Shown here one piece after another: positions 37,622 to 46,770 of a stretch of 64,000 nucleotides of DNA. The translations under genes and the position numbers were made by a program. This DNA is from Ruegeria arenilitoris (lineage in GTDB: Bacteria; Pseudomonadota; Alphaproteobacteria; Rhodobacterales; Rhodobacteraceae): positions 62,001 through 126,000 of the forward strand of contig NZ_WQCA01000008.1 of the NCBI RefSeq assembly GCF_013032445.1. Reading direction: 5' to 3'. The notes below the pieces were generated by a model. The model did no database searches. It was not told the DNA's origin and saw nothing but the letters and a program-made list of their open reading frames with translations. Every line of letters starts with the position of its first letter. Within the stretch, counting starts at the first letter, position 1.

Positions 37622-37663
37622 GACGACGGTAATCTTTCCTTGCAAGGCTGACCCCAATGGGCC

Positions 37664-37682
37664 AAACACGCCCGCGTGTTTT
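37664..37682 (+). terminator. Weak terminator-like hairpin before apt
   Basis: AAACACG and CGTGTTT pair in a 7-bp stem with a 4-base loop, followed by one further T. It lies 20 bases before the apt start. It may end a transcript from the 37481 frame or act in the apt leader, where flanking GGCCAA and TTGGCC can also pair around the ribosome-binding site. Confidence 0.35.
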
Positions 37683-37701
37683 GACGCCAAAGGGGTTGGC
37701 C

Positions 37702-38241
37702 ATGTCCAGAAACAAGTCGGTCAAGGATTACATCCGAACCATCGTTGATTTCCCGCACGAAGGGATCATGTTCCGGGATGTCACCACCCTGTTTGCCGAC
37801 CCACGCGGGTTTCGGATGGCAATCGACCAGATGCTGCACCCATATGCGGGCGAGCGGATCGACAAGGTTGTGGGCCTTGAGGCGCGCGGTTTCATCCTCG
37901 GCGGCGCAATCGCGCACCAATTGAGCGTCGGCTTTGTCCCGATCCGCAAAAAGGGCAAGCTGCCTGGCACCACAATCAGCCAAGATTATAAACTGGAATA
38001 TGGCGAGGCCATCGTCGAAATCCATGATGACGCCATTCAGCCGGGCGAGAAAATCCTTGTGGTCGATGACCTGCTGGCCACCGGCGGCACCGCCGCCGCC
38101 GGGATTAAACTGATCGAACGGCTGGGAGGTGAGATCGTCTCATGTTCCTTCATCATCGACCTGCCGGAACTGGGTGGCCGCAAGGTGCTGGAAGAGATGG
38201 GTATGGACGTGCATATTCTGTGCGAATTCGAGGGGCTGTAG
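37702..38241 (+). CDS. apt: Adenine phosphoribosyltransferase
   Basis: 179-residue salvage enzyme converting adenine and PRPP to AMP. The PRPP-binding motif is [14 protein letters not shown] (about 118-131), and [16 protein letters not shown] and RKKGKLPG are further family segments. ATG at 37702 has AGGGG six bases upstream; the frame continues to 37657. It complements mtnP, which releases adenine. Confidence 0.96.
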   Translation: MSRNKSVKDYIRTIVDFPHEGIMFRDVTTLFADPRGFRMAIDQMLHPYAGERIDKVVGLEARGFILGGAIAHQLSVGFVPIRKKGKLPGTTISQDYKLEYGEAIVEIHDDAIQPGEKILVVDDLLATGGTAAAGIKLIERLGGEIVSCSFIIDLPELGGRKVLEEMGMDVHILCEFEGL

Positions 38242-38365
38242 GCACCCTTCGTTCACAAGACTGTGAGTGGAAATCAGGGCCTGCGCAGGCTTAGCGCGGC
38301 GTGTCGCGATTTCAACCCGGTCCCACAGACACATCCGGTGATCTTGTTGCGAGGATCACCCGTAC

Positions 38366-38400
38366 CCCTGTTGATGCCACCTGAGGCATTTCAACAAGGG
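38366..38400 (+). promoter_or_regulatory. RBS-sequestering hairpin in the fasciclin-gene leader
   Basis: CCC-TGTTGA-TGCC (38366-38378) can pair with GGCA-tt-TCAACA-a-GGG (38385-38400), giving 13 base pairs with two small bulges and a 6-base loop. The right arm includes the only good Shine-Dalgarno (AAGGG), 9 bases before the ATG at 38410. A second inverted repeat, GGTGATC/GATCACC, lies at 38337-38360. No T-run follows, so translational control is more likely than termination. Confidence 0.5.
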
Positions 38401-38409
38401 ATTTGTATC

Positions 38410-38889
38410 ATGTTCCGCAACCTCGCTATTGCTGGCGTGACCAGCCTGTTAGTCGGCACATCCGCTTTCGCAGATGGCCATTCGAAAGATATCGTCGACA
38501 CTGCCGTCGGCGCTGGCAGCTTTGAAACCCTCGTGGCTGCCGTACAGGCGGCCGATTTGGTGGATACGCTGAAAGGCGAAGGCCCGTTCACCGTATTCGC
38601 CCCAACAGATGACGCGTTCGCCGCTCTGCCCGAAGGCACGGTGGAGACGCTCCTGCTGCCCGAGAACAAGGATCAACTGGTCGCAGTGCTAACCTATCAC
38701 GTGGTGCCCGGCAAAGTGATGTCGAGCGATCTGTCCGACGACATGACCGCAGCCACGGTTCAGGGCGGAGACATCACTATCGATCTGGACAATGGCGTGA
38801 TGGTGAATGACGCCAATGTGGTTCAGGCTGATATCGAGACCTCAAATGGCGTCATCCACGTCATCGATAAAGTCATCCTGCCTCAATAA
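38410..38889 (+). CDS. Fasciclin (FAS1) domain secreted protein
   Basis: 159-residue exported protein with a Sec signal ([21 protein letters not shown], about 1-21) and one FAS1 domain. Family motifs are [15 protein letters not shown] (about 61-75), YHVVPGKVM and a C-terminal [16 protein letters not shown]1 proteins take part in adhesion or matrix binding. The upstream leader can fold to hide its ribosome-binding site, so translation may be conditional. A terminator follows. Confidence 0.93.
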   Translation: MFRNLAIAGVTSLLVGTSAFADGHSKDIVDTAVGAGSFETLVAAVQAADLVDTLKGEGPFTVFAPTDDAFAALPEGTVETLLLPENKDQLVAVLTYHVVPGKVMSSDLSDDMTAATVQGGDITIDLDNGVMVNDANVVQADIETSNGVIHVIDKVILPQ

Positions 38890-38896
38890 AACGAAC

Positions 38897-38917
38897 CGGC
38901 CCGGTTATCCCGGGCCG
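38897..38917. terminator. Terminator after the fasciclin gene
   Basis: CGGCCCGG and CCGGGCCG form an 8-bp stem with a 5-base loop followed by TTTCT. It lies 7 bases after the fasciclin stop and abuts the stop of the convergent FAD-linked oxidase gene. Confidence 0.82.
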
Positions 38918-38920
38918 TTT

Positions 38921-40336
38921 CTACGACCGCAAAACCGCGCCTGGGTTCATGATTCCCAACGGGTCCAGCGCAGTTTTGATGGCGTGCATGGCAGCCAGCT
39001 TTGTCGCATCCCCGTATTTCTCAAGATCGCCGGTTTTGAGCCGCCCGACACCGTGCTCGGCACTGACGGACCCGTGGAATTCGTTCACAAGGTCATGCAC
39101 GGCGGTTTTTACAGCCTGCCTTTTCCCATCGAACTCCGACCGTTCATATCCCAGCGGTGGGAAAACGTTGTAGTGTAGATTGCCGTCCCCCAGATGCCCA
39201 AAGCAGTTAATACGGAACGGACCAAGCGCCGACACCACCTCGGCGCCGCGAACAATAAACTCGGGAATCCGCGAGATCGGGACCGAGATATCATGGCTCG
39301 ACACCGACCCAATCAACCGGTTCGCCTCGGGGATACGTTCGCGCACGGCCCACAGGTCCATGCGCTGCGCCTCGCTCTGTGCGATGACCGCATCGCCGAC
39401 AAGGCCAGCCTTGTCCGCAGCGGCGTAGAGCGTTTCCAATGCTTCAGACGGCGATTGCCCGGCAAACATCCCCAATTCGATCAGTACGCACCATTCGGGC
39501 TGGGTCGCAAAGGGTTGTCGTACCTCCGGCAGCACCTCGGTCAGGAACTGCAGTCCCTGCTGGTGAATCAGTTCAAACGTGCTGACCGCGTCACCCAATT
39601 GATCCCGCGCCAGCGCCAGCAACTCAATCGCTGACTCGGGCGAAGTGACCTGTAGCATCGCAGTCCCCACCGCTTCGGGGCGCGGAAACAGATGCAACGA
39701 GGCCGCCGTGATAATCCCCAGCGTGCCCTCGGACCCGATCAACAGGTTCCGAAGGTCATAGCCGGTGTTGTCCTTGCGCAACCGGCTGAGCCCGTGCCAA
39801 ATCTCACCGCTGGGCAGAACTGCCTCCAACCCCAGACACAGATCACGCGCATTGCCATAGCGCAGCACGTTCACCCCGCCCGCGTTGGTGGCAAGGTTGC
39901 CTCCAATCCTGCAAGACCCCTGCGCCGCCAACGCGAGGGGGAATAGCCGGTTAGCATCCTCGGCAGCGGCCTGCACATCAGCCAGAATCGCACCCGCCTC
40001 GGCGATCAGGATACTCTCGGTCGGATACACCGCCCGGATCGCCGTCATCCGCTCCAATGAGATCAACAGCGGCGCAGGCCCATCAGGCACAACCTGTCCG
40101 CCCACCAGCCCGGTGCCACCGCCATAGGGCACCACCGGCACCCGCGCGTCCGAGGCCAGCCGGACCAGCGCGGAAACGTCCTCGACCGTTCGCGGCAGAG
40201 CAAGTAGCCCCGCGTGCCCAGCAAACCGGCGGCGCGGTTCCTCCAGGTATCGCTCGGAAACAGGTCGCAGAATATCGTCACCCAGGTCGGCCCGGATAAG
40301 CTTTGCAAGGGTCTCATCGGCAGGATTCAGTGTCAT
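38921..40336 (-). CDS. FAD-linked oxidase (D-lactate/2-hydroxyacid dehydrogenase type)
   Basis: 471-residue flavoprotein of the GlcD/D2HGDH group. The FAD-binding PCMH domain (about 40-215) has VVPYGGGTGLVGGQV and GNLATNAGGVNVLRYGN. The C-terminal domain carries CFGHLGDGNLHYNV and SAEHGVGRLK, the metal and substrate segments of 2-hydroxyacid dehydrogenases. It oxidises D-2-hydroxyacids such as D-lactate or D-2-hydroxyglutarate; which one is not clear. Single gene. Confidence 0.92.
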   Translation of the reverse strand: MTLNPADETLAKLIRADLGDDILRPVSERYLEEPRRRFAGHAGLLALPRTVEDVSALVRLASDARVPVVPYGGGTGLVGGQVVPDGPAPLLISLERMTAIRAVYPTESILIAEAGAILADVQAAAEDANRLFPLALAAQGSCRIGGNLATNAGGVNVLRYGNARDLCLGLEAVLPSGEIWHGLSRLRKDNTGYDLRNLLIGSEGTLGIITAASLHLFPRPEAVGTAMLQVTSPESAIELLALARDQLGDAVSTFELIHQQGLQFLTEVLPEVRQPFATQPEWCVLIELGMFAGQSPSEALETLYAAADKAGLVGDAVIAQSEAQRMDLWAVRERIPEANRLIGSVSSHDISVPISRIPEFIVRGAEVVSALGPFRINCFGHLGDGNLHYNVFPPLGYERSEFDGKRQAVKTAVHDLVNEFHGSVSAEHGVGRLKTGDLEKYGDATKLAAMHAIKTALDPLGIMNPGAVLRS

Positions 40337-40374
40337 ACCTATTCCTTGCCCAAGCGGTGCGGTCGCGACAAGCC

Positions 40375-41193
40375 CTATTCCAATTCAATCAGATAGCGCG
40401 GCTCAAGCACCACCACCGTAGGCCGATCCGGCAGCGTCTTCAACGAAACAACCAGTTCCGACACCCCGTTACGTTCAACCGGAAAGTCATTGCGGATATC
40501 GACAAGGAACCGGTCCAACGAAAAGCCTGAAAACCAGTGCATCGGGATGATCACCGAGCTTTTCAGCCGCTTCAAGACCGAGATCATGTCGGGCAGAGGC
40601 ATGGTCGTGCCACCATCAACCGCAGCCATCACCACATCCAACCGACCCAATGCCGCGAATTGCTCGTCCGAAGGGACGTGGTGCAGGTGGCCGAGATGAC
40701 CGATGCACAGCCCCTCAATCTCGAACACAAAGATCGAATTGCCGTGCTCTTCCACCCCACCATAGGGGGACCGGATATCGGTCGAGACATTGCGCACCAA
40801 CATCTCACCTAGATCAAGGTGATGCTTGATCCCCTGCCCGAACTCTCCCCAACCGGGCAGCACATGCGGAATGGCCGGATCGGGATGGGCGGTCCAATGG
40901 GTGCTGTGCGCGTGGTTCATGGTTACCACATCCGGGATCAGGTCGGCGCTGCCGATGAAGCCGGTGAAATCTGTCACCGCGTTCAACCCGCCCTGCGTCT
41001 GGATCAGGAACGAGGCATGGGCGATATAACTGATCCGAACTGAATACTCAGGGATCGGGTCTTGCCACGCGGCTTTGTGAATGTACTCAATCCCAGGCGC
41101 GGCATCCGCGATGGCGATACAATGGCTCGGCCGCCGCTCCTGCGCCGCAGCTCCGCTCGAAATCACCATCAATGCCGCAAACACCCAGCGCAT
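40375..41193 (-). CDS. Exported MBL-fold protein with altered metal motif
   Basis: 272-residue protein with a Sec signal (MRWVFAALMVISSGAAAQ) and a metallo-beta-lactamase fold. The usual HxHxDH motif reads HAHSTH (94-99), so the metal-binding or general-base Asp is Thr. Other candidate ligands remain (SYIAHASF near 55-62, GHLGHLHH near 165-172 and PMHWF near 220), resembling the UlaG-like group. Activity is uncertain because of the substitution. It is followed by a GNAT-peptidase-thrC string on the same strand across 102 bases. Confidence 0.83.
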   Translation of the reverse strand: MRWVFAALMVISSGAAAQERRPSHCIAIADAAPGIEYIHKAAWQDPIPEYSVRISYIAHASFLIQTQGGLNAVTDFTGFIGSADLIPDVVTMNHAHSTHWTAHPDPAIPHVLPGWGEFGQGIKHHLDLGEMLVRNVSTDIRSPYGGVEEHGNSIFVFEIEGLCIGHLGHLHHVPSDEQFAALGRLDVVMAAVDGGTTMPLPDMISVLKRLKSSVIIPMHWFSGFSLDRFLVDIRNDFPVERNGVSELVVSLKTLPDRPTVVVLEPRYLIELE

Positions 41194-41295
41194 GTGGGAA
41201 GTGTAGCGCAGAAAACCCCCAAGTCATGCCCCTTGTTCATCTGGCCATAAACATCCCGGGGGAGTCGCGGCCCACCGCGGCGGGGGCAGAGCCCA

Positions 41296-41880
41296 CTACC
41301 CCGCGTCGGTCTTCCCGCGCCGGTCCGACCGCAGGCTGGAATACAGGACATGCGTCCGCCAACGCCCGTTGATCTGCAGGTATGATTGCGCCACACCCTC
41401 GTATTTGAAGCCCGAGCTTTCCAGCAATCCACGTGAGGGTTTGTTCTCGGGCAGGCATGCGGCCTCGATCCGGCTCAGGTCCAGACGGGTAAAGGCGTGG
41501 TGCACCACGGCCCCAATCGCCTCGTGCATATAGCCGTTGCGGGCAAAGGCTTCGCCGGTCCAATACCCAAGCGTTCCAGCCTGTGCCGGGCCGCGGCGGA
41601 CGTTGTCCAATGTAATCGCCCCCACCAGCACGTCGTCCGAGCGGCGGAACAGGAACAGAGGGATCGCCGTGCCGCTAGAAACCGAGCGTTGTGCCCAATA
41701 GACCCGATTGGTGAAGGATTTCCGGCTCAGATGATCCTTGGCCCAGACCGGCTCCCACGGGGTCAGGAATTCCCTAGATGCGCGCCGCAGCGCCGCCCAG
41801 TCGTTGAAGTCGGAATGCACGGGCGGGCGCAAGCTCAGGCGCTCGGTTTCGAGTTTCAGCTTGCGTCTGCCCAGAAGCAT
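41296..41880 (-). CDS. GNAT acetyltransferase, RimJ/RimL type
   Basis: 194-residue acetyltransferase resembling those that modify ribosomal protein N termini. N-terminal LETERLSLRPP and the acetyl-CoA region GTLGYWTGEAFARNGYMHEAI and LPENKPSRGLLESSGFKYEG are typical. The ATG at 41880 shares its A with the TGA of the M16 peptidase gene (TGATG), so the two are probably translationally coupled. Substrate not known. Confidence 0.9.
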   Translation of the reverse strand: MLLGRRKLKLETERLSLRPPVHSDFNDWAALRRASREFLTPWEPVWAKDHLSRKSFTNRVYWAQRSVSSGTAIPLFLFRRSDDVLVGAITLDNVRRGPAQAGTLGYWTGEAFARNGYMHEAIGAVVHHAFTRLDLSRIEAACLPENKPSRGLLESSGFKYEGVAQSYLQINGRWRTHVLYSSLRSDRRGKTDAG

Positions 41881-43142
41881 CACGCCGCACGCCTCTCCTG
41901 CAGTTCCGCCAAGCTGGGTGCGCCTGACACCGGACCATAAAGCGCCAGCGCCGCCGGCGCCTTGACGGCCATGTCTTCGGCAAAGGCACGCACGTCTTCG
42001 GTGCTGACCGCATTAATCTTGGCGACCGTATCCTCAAGCGAGGGCACCCGGCCCCAGATCTGCACGAGCCGCGCCAGACGTTCCGCACGGTTCGACGGGC
42101 TTTCAAGCCCCATCAGCATCCCGGCCTTCATCTGCGCGCGCGCACGGGCGACCTCTTCGGGGCTCATGTCATCGGCGGCGCGTTTCATTTCGTCAATGGT
42201 GATGCTGGCCAGTTCCGCGACCTGTTCGGCCGAGGTCCCGGCATAGATCGTGGTTGTTCCGGTATCGGCATAGGCGCCGGTCTGGGCAAAGATCGTGTAA
42301 CACAGCCCGCGCGTTTCCCGCACTTCCTGAAACAGGCGCGAGGACATGCCGCCGCCCAAAGCAGTCGAATAAATCTGCGCGGTGTAGATCGCATCGTCGC
42401 GGTATCCGGGGCTTTCCAGTGCGAGCGCGAAATGCGCCTGTTCCAGCTCTTTCTCCTGCCGCGCTTCACCGCCTGTAAATCGAGCCGTTTCGGGGATCAA
42501 GCCCTTGCGCGGTTGCAGGTGGCCAAACATCTCTTCGGCCATTTTCATCAACGCGTCATGATCCACGGCCCCAGCCGCAGACAGGATCATCTGCTCGGGG
42601 CCGTAATGCTCGGCCACGAATCCCGACAGGTCCTCTCGCGAGAAGGAACTCACCCGCTCGGTGGGACCAAGAATGGTGCGGCCCAGAGGCTGATCGTGAT
42701 AGCTCTGCTCCTGCAGCCAATCAAAGATCACATCGTCCGGCGTGTCATAAGCCTGACCGATCTCTTGTAGGATCACGCCGCGCTCGACTTCGATCTCGCG
42801 CGGATCAAAGATCGGGTTCAGTACGATGTCACCAATCACATCCATCGCCAGCGCCACGTCATCTTTCAAAACGCGCGCGTAGTAGGCCGTCACCTCGCGC
42901 GAGGTGTAGGCGTTGATATACCCGCCCACATCCTCGATCGCTTCGGCAATTTGCAGCGCAGAACGCCGCTCGGTTCCCTTGAAGGCCATATGCTCAAGGA
43001 AATGCGCGATACCGTTCTGCTCGATCCGTTCATGCCGCCCGCCGGCGGTCACCCAGATGCCGATGGCCGCAGATTGCAGCCCCGGCATATGTTCACTGAC
43101 GATACGAAACCCGTTCTTCAGTTGGTCTTGTCTGACTGTCAC
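41880..43142 (-). CDS. M16 family zinc peptidase
   Basis: 420-residue processing-peptidase-like protein. The inverted zinc motif HFLEH lies at about 47-51 (NGIAHFLEHMAFKGT), with the third ligand Glu in a later ERGVILQEI segment. The C-terminal half has the GGGMSSRLFQEVRETRGLCY motif of the non-catalytic domain. Relatives include mitochondrial processing peptidase. The GTG start at 43142 overlaps the thrC stop (GTGA). Confidence 0.93.
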   Translation of the reverse strand: MTVRQDQLKNGFRIVSEHMPGLQSAAIGIWVTAGGRHERIEQNGIAHFLEHMAFKGTERRSALQIAEAIEDVGGYINAYTSREVTAYYARVLKDDVALAMDVIGDIVLNPIFDPREIEVERGVILQEIGQAYDTPDDVIFDWLQEQSYHDQPLGRTILGPTERVSSFSREDLSGFVAEHYGPEQMILSAAGAVDHDALMKMAEEMFGHLQPRKGLIPETARFTGGEARQEKELEQAHFALALESPGYRDDAIYTAQIYSTALGGGMSSRLFQEVRETRGLCYTIFAQTGAYADTGTTTIYAGTSAEQVAELASITIDEMKRAADDMSPEEVARARAQMKAGMLMGLESPSNRAERLARLVQIWGRVPSLEDTVAKINAVSTEDVRAFAEDMAVKAPAALALYGPVSGAPSLAELQERRAA

Positions 43143-44527
43143 TCAGCGATGTGCCTTCTGATATGATCCTCGAGGGCACCCAGATCGTTGGCAATGCGGG
43201 TCACCCGTTCCGGACGTTCATACAGATCAGACATGCGGGATGGAAGAGGCGGATGTTCGCCGCTGGCCTTCTCGACCGCTGCCGGGAATTTCGCGGGATG
43301 TGCGGTGGCCAGAGTGATCATCGGAACGTCCGTCGCGCGATGCTCTTCGGCGACCTTGATGCCAACGGCCGTGTGAGGGCAGACCAGTTCGGCGCTGTGG
43401 TCCTGCGTGTGCTTGATCGTCGCCAGCGTTTCGTCTTCGGACACACGGCCCGAGTCGAAACTCTCGCGCAGCGCTTCCATTGTGCCCTGGCTGACGTTGA
43501 AGCCACCATTCTTCAGTTCATCCATCAACTGAGAAACGGCGCTGCCATCCTCACCATAGGCGTAGTACAGTGCACGTTCAAAATTCGAGCTGACCTGAAT
43601 ATCCATCGACGGGCTGATCGAGGGGATAGTGTCGCCCTTGAAATACCCCTCGCCCGACAGGCAGCGATGCAGGATGTCGTTCTGGTTGGTTGCCACGACC
43701 AGACGGTCGATCGGCAGGCCCATACGCTTGGCCAGAAAACCCGCGAAGATGTCGCCGAAGTTACCGGTGGGCACAGTGAAGCTGACCTTGCGATGCGGCG
43801 CGCCAAGGCTGACCGCCGCCGAGAAGTAGTACACGATCTGCGCCAGAACGCGGGCAAAGTTGATCGAGTTCACGCCTGCCAGTTTAACTCCATCGCGGAA
43901 GTCGAAATCGTTGAACATATCCTTCAGCGCGGCCTGGCAATCGTCGAAATCGCCATCCACGGCCAGCGCATGCACGTTGCTGTCCGCAGGCGTCGTCATC
44001 TGACGGCGCTGAACTTCGGACACGCGGCCATGCGGGAACAGGATGAACACATCCACCGCGTCCAGCCCCCGGAACGCCTCAATGGCCGCTGAGCCCGTAT
44101 CACCACTGGTCGCGCCGACGATAGTCACCCGGTCGCCGCGCCGTTTCAGAGCCACCTGGAACAGCTGGCCGATCAACTGCATCGCGAAGTCCTTGAAGGC
44201 CAGCGTCGGCCCATGGAACAGTTCCAGCAGGAAGTGGTTTTCGTTCAGTTGCTTCAGCGGCGCACGCGCATCATGGCCGAACGCTTCATAGGCCCGGGCG
44301 ATGATGGCCTTGAACTCCTCCTCGGCGAACGAGCCGCTGACATAGGGCCACATCACCCGAAACGCGATTTCCTCATAGGGCAGACCGGCAAGCGCTGCGA
44401 TTTCATCCTGCGACATCACCGGAATCTCTGCAGGCAGGTACAGGCCGCCGTCGCGGGCCAATCCGGTCAGCATCGCCTCTTCAAAGGTCAGTTCGGGCGC
44501 TTGGCCACGGGTCGAGATGTATTTCAT
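43139..44527 (-). CDS. thrC: Threonine synthase
   Basis: 462-residue PLP enzyme making threonine from O-phosphohomoserine. MKYISTRGQAPELTFEEA opens the protein; the PLP lysine lies in GPTLAFKDFAMQ (about 110-121), and VGATSGDTGSAAIEAF is the phosphate-binding loop. The start overlaps the SURF1 stop (ATGA) and its stop overlaps the peptidase start, so it is in the middle of a coupled string. Confidence 0.97.
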   Translation of the reverse strand: MKYISTRGQAPELTFEEAMLTGLARDGGLYLPAEIPVMSQDEIAALAGLPYEEIAFRVMWPYVSGSFAEEEFKAIIARAYEAFGHDARAPLKQLNENHFLLELFHGPTLAFKDFAMQLIGQLFQVALKRRGDRVTIVGATSGDTGSAAIEAFRGLDAVDVFILFPHGRVSEVQRRQMTTPADSNVHALAVDGDFDDCQAALKDMFNDFDFRDGVKLAGVNSINFARVLAQIVYYFSAAVSLGAPHRKVSFTVPTGNFGDIFAGFLAKRMGLPIDRLVVATNQNDILHRCLSGEGYFKGDTIPSISPSMDIQVSSNFERALYYAYGEDGSAVSQLMDELKNGGFNVSQGTMEALRESFDSGRVSEDETLATIKHTQDHSAELVCPHTAVGIKVAEEHRATDVPMITLATAHPAKFPAAVEKASGEHPPLPSRMSDLYERPERVTRIANDLGALEDHIRRHIAE

Positions 44528-45201
44528 TGCTCTTCACTTTCAGAAGGGGCGCGGTTGCGCCACAGGAAATAACCGGTCATCGCGGCCCAGACCAGAGCCA
44601 GACCAAACCATGTGATTGCATATTGCAGATGATCGTTGGGAATGCCCGCCGTATCCACCGGCAGAGGTGTGATGTTCGGGTCAGTTTCCGAGCGCGCGAT
44701 CAGCAGCACCGGCTCGGCCCCCAGAGCCGCCGCCAGATTGGGGACGTCGCGGGCAAACCAGATGTTGTCGTCGATATCCGCCTCGGGCGTGTAGCTGTCG
44801 ATCTCGTCCGGCCAGTGCAGATTCCCGGTGACTTCCATCGGGCCGGTCAGGCGATCAACCTGCTTGGCGGTCGTCGGCACAAAACCCCGGTCTACAAGAA
44901 TGGTCCGATCTTCGGTACTAAAGGACTGAATGATCCGATACCCTGCCCCGACCTGTTTGACCGAAACCAGAACGTGGATTTCCCCCGGCTCCATGTCTCC
45001 GACCACCGTAACGGGAAGAAATTTGTCGTCTTCTTCGGAAACGGCCTTGGGCAGACCAATCGGATCAGCCGCAATACGCGCTTCGATCTCGGCCAGAACA
45101 CCCTGCTTCCACGCCAGCCGCTGCACCTGCCAGACACCCAGCCAGATCAGCACGCCTAAACCGGCGAGTCCGAAGATCAGCAGGAACAGAATACGGCGCA
45201 T
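44524..45201 (-). CDS. SURF1 family cytochrome oxidase assembly protein
   Basis: 225-residue inner-membrane protein with one helix near each end (LFLLIFGLAGLGVLIWLGVW and YAITWFGLALVWAAMTGYFLW), typical of SURF1, which helps load haem a into subunit I. ILVDRGFVP is the family signature, near the middle. I start at ATG 45201; the frame extends to 45288 into the terminator-proximal region. A terminator separates it from ctaE, so it may have its own promoter. Confidence 0.93.
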   Translation of the reverse strand: MRRILFLLIFGLAGLGVLIWLGVWQVQRLAWKQGVLAEIEARIAADPIGLPKAVSEEDDKFLPVTVVGDMEPGEIHVLVSVKQVGAGYRIIQSFSTEDRTILVDRGFVPTTAKQVDRLTGPMEVTGNLHWPDEIDSYTPEADIDDNIWFARDVPNLAAALGAEPVLLIARSETDPNITPLPVDTAGIPNDHLQYAITWFGLALVWAAMTGYFLWRNRAPSESEEQ

Positions 45202-45307
45202 GTCGGGGCTAAACCTTGTTACAGAAACCGGCGTCTTGTTAAGGGGGGCGCAGGTCGAATTGCAACCACGCAATTGTATCGGGCGCAATCTTGCGCCCTT
45301 ATCGAGA

Positions 45308-45333
45308 AAAAGCCGCCCCTAGGGGCGGCTTTT
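45308..45333 (-). terminator. Terminator between ctaE and SURF1
   Basis: A perfect 26-base palindrome AAAAGCCGCCCCT/AGGGGCGGCTTTT; on the minus strand it ends in a T5 run. It lies 24 bases after the ctaE stop and upstream of SURF1, so SURF1-thrC expression would need read-through or an internal promoter. Confidence 0.88.
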
Positions 45334-45356
45334 GCAATTAAACAGCCTGATCGGCG

Positions 45357-46172
45357 TTACATCAAAGGCGCCTGACCCCAGATGTAGACGGCGAAGAACA
45401 GGAACAGCCAGACAACGTCCACGAAGTGCCAGTACCAGGCCGCTGCTTCAAAGCCGACATGTTTCTCGGGGGTAAAGTCACCCCGTAGCGCCCGGATCAG
45501 GCACACAGACAGGAAGATCGTCCCGATGATCACGTGGGCACCGTGGAACCCGGTTGCCATAAAGAAGTTCGAATAGAACTGGTCGCCACCGAATTCCCAG
45601 CCTTCGTGAGCCAGCAGCTCGTAGTATTCGAATGCCTGCAAGAAGGTAAATGCGATACCCAGAACGATACCAATGGCCAGACCCTGCACCAGCGCCTTGC
45701 GGTCATTGTTGTGAACCAGAGCGTGGTGTGCCCAAGTGATCGCACAACCCGACAGCAGCAGAACCAAAGTGTTGATCAGCGGCAGGTGGAACGGATCAAC
45801 CGCGTGGATATCGGGCTGAATATACTCGGTGCCAGCATAGTCGTACATCGGGTACATGCGATGTTTGAAGAACGACCAGAACCAAGCGAAGAAGAACATC
45901 ACCTCGGACATCACGAACAGGATAAAGCCATAGCGCAGGCCGATGCGCACAACTGGCGTATGATCCCCGGCGCGGCTTTCGGTCACCACTTCGGACCACC
46001 AGGCAAACATGGTGTACAGAACCGCAACCAGCCCCATCCAGAACATGAACGAGGTGATGCCGTGCATCCACAGGACAGCTCCGAACAGCATCACGAAGCC
46101 GCCAAGCGCGCCGATTAGAGGCCAGATCGACGGGGCCAGAATGTGATAATCATGGTTTTTTGCGTGTGCCAT
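45357..46172 (-). CDS. ctaE: Cytochrome c oxidase subunit III
   Basis: 271-residue polytopic subunit with about seven helices. Family segments include [15 protein letters not shown] at the start, [10 protein letters not shown] and the C-terminal [18 protein letters not shown]. It is part of an aa3-type oxidase and stabilises proton uptake and turnover. It follows ctaG by 22 bases, the fourth gene of the ctaC-ctaB-ORF-ctaG-ctaE unit. Subunit I (ctaD) is not in the window. Confidence 0.97.
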   Translation of the reverse strand: MAHAKNHDYHILAPSIWPLIGALGGFVMLFGAVLWMHGITSFMFWMGLVAVLYTMFAWWSEVVTESRAGDHTPVVRIGLRYGFILFVMSEVMFFFAWFWSFFKHRMYPMYDYAGTEYIQPDIHAVDPFHLPLINTLVLLLSGCAITWAHHALVHNNDRKALVQGLAIGIVLGIAFTFLQAFEYYELLAHEGWEFGGDQFYSNFFMATGFHGAHVIIGTIFLSVCLIRALRGDFTPEKHVGFEAAAWYWHFVDVVWLFLFFAVYIWGQAPLM

Positions 46173-46194
46173 CAGCGTCCCTCACCTACAGGCG

Positions 46195-46770
46195 TTAGTT
46201 CGTGTTTGTATCTGCCTGCGCTTCAAGGGCAGCATAGCCCTCTGGCAGGTCAATTTCGTAGAATGTATACGACAGAGTGATCGTATGAACATACTTTGCT
46301 TCTAGATCGTCGACCATTTCAGGATCGACAAAGAAACTTACCGGCATTTGAACCCGTTCGCCGGGTTGCAGCACCTGCTCTTCAAAGCAGAAGCAGGCTA
46401 TTTTCTGAAAATACCCACCGGCTGAATAGGGCGCGACGTTGTAGGACGCCTGCCCAGCAATCGGGCGGTCAGTCGGGTTATAGGCCTCATAGAAGGCCAG
46501 CCCGGTTTCACCGATGCGCACGTCCATTTCGCGCTCGACCGGCTTGAACTCCCAAGCCATACCTTTGGCTTTCGAGGCATCGAACCGGACGGTCACGATG
46601 CGGTCCAGAATTTCCTCGGGCGCGGTCGCAGCCACGCCGGTGGTGCCACCAAAACCGGTGACACGGCAAAACCAGTCGTAGAACGGCACCGCGGCCCAGG
46701 CCAGGCTGCCCATCAGGACAACCACACCCACCGTCTGCGCCACCGTTTTCTGCGGACCGGTCAATGCCAT
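46195..46770 (-). CDS. ctaG: Cytochrome c oxidase assembly protein CtaG/Cox11
   Basis: 191-residue copper chaperone that delivers copper to the CuB site of subunit I. One N-terminal helix (about 8-28), then a periplasmic domain with the copper-binding CFCF motif followed by EEQVLQPGE (about 127-140) and a conserved PVSFFVDPEM. The ATG shares a base with the stop of the upstream small ORF (TGATG). Confidence 0.96.
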   Translation of the reverse strand: MALTGPQKTVAQTVGVVVLMGSLAWAAVPFYDWFCRVTGFGGTTGVAATAPEEILDRIVTVRFDASKAKGMAWEFKPVEREMDVRIGETGLAFYEAYNPTDRPIAGQASYNVAPYSAGGYFQKIACFCFEEQVLQPGERVQMPVSFFVDPEMVDDLEAKYVHTITLSYTFYEIDLPEGYAALEAQADTNTN

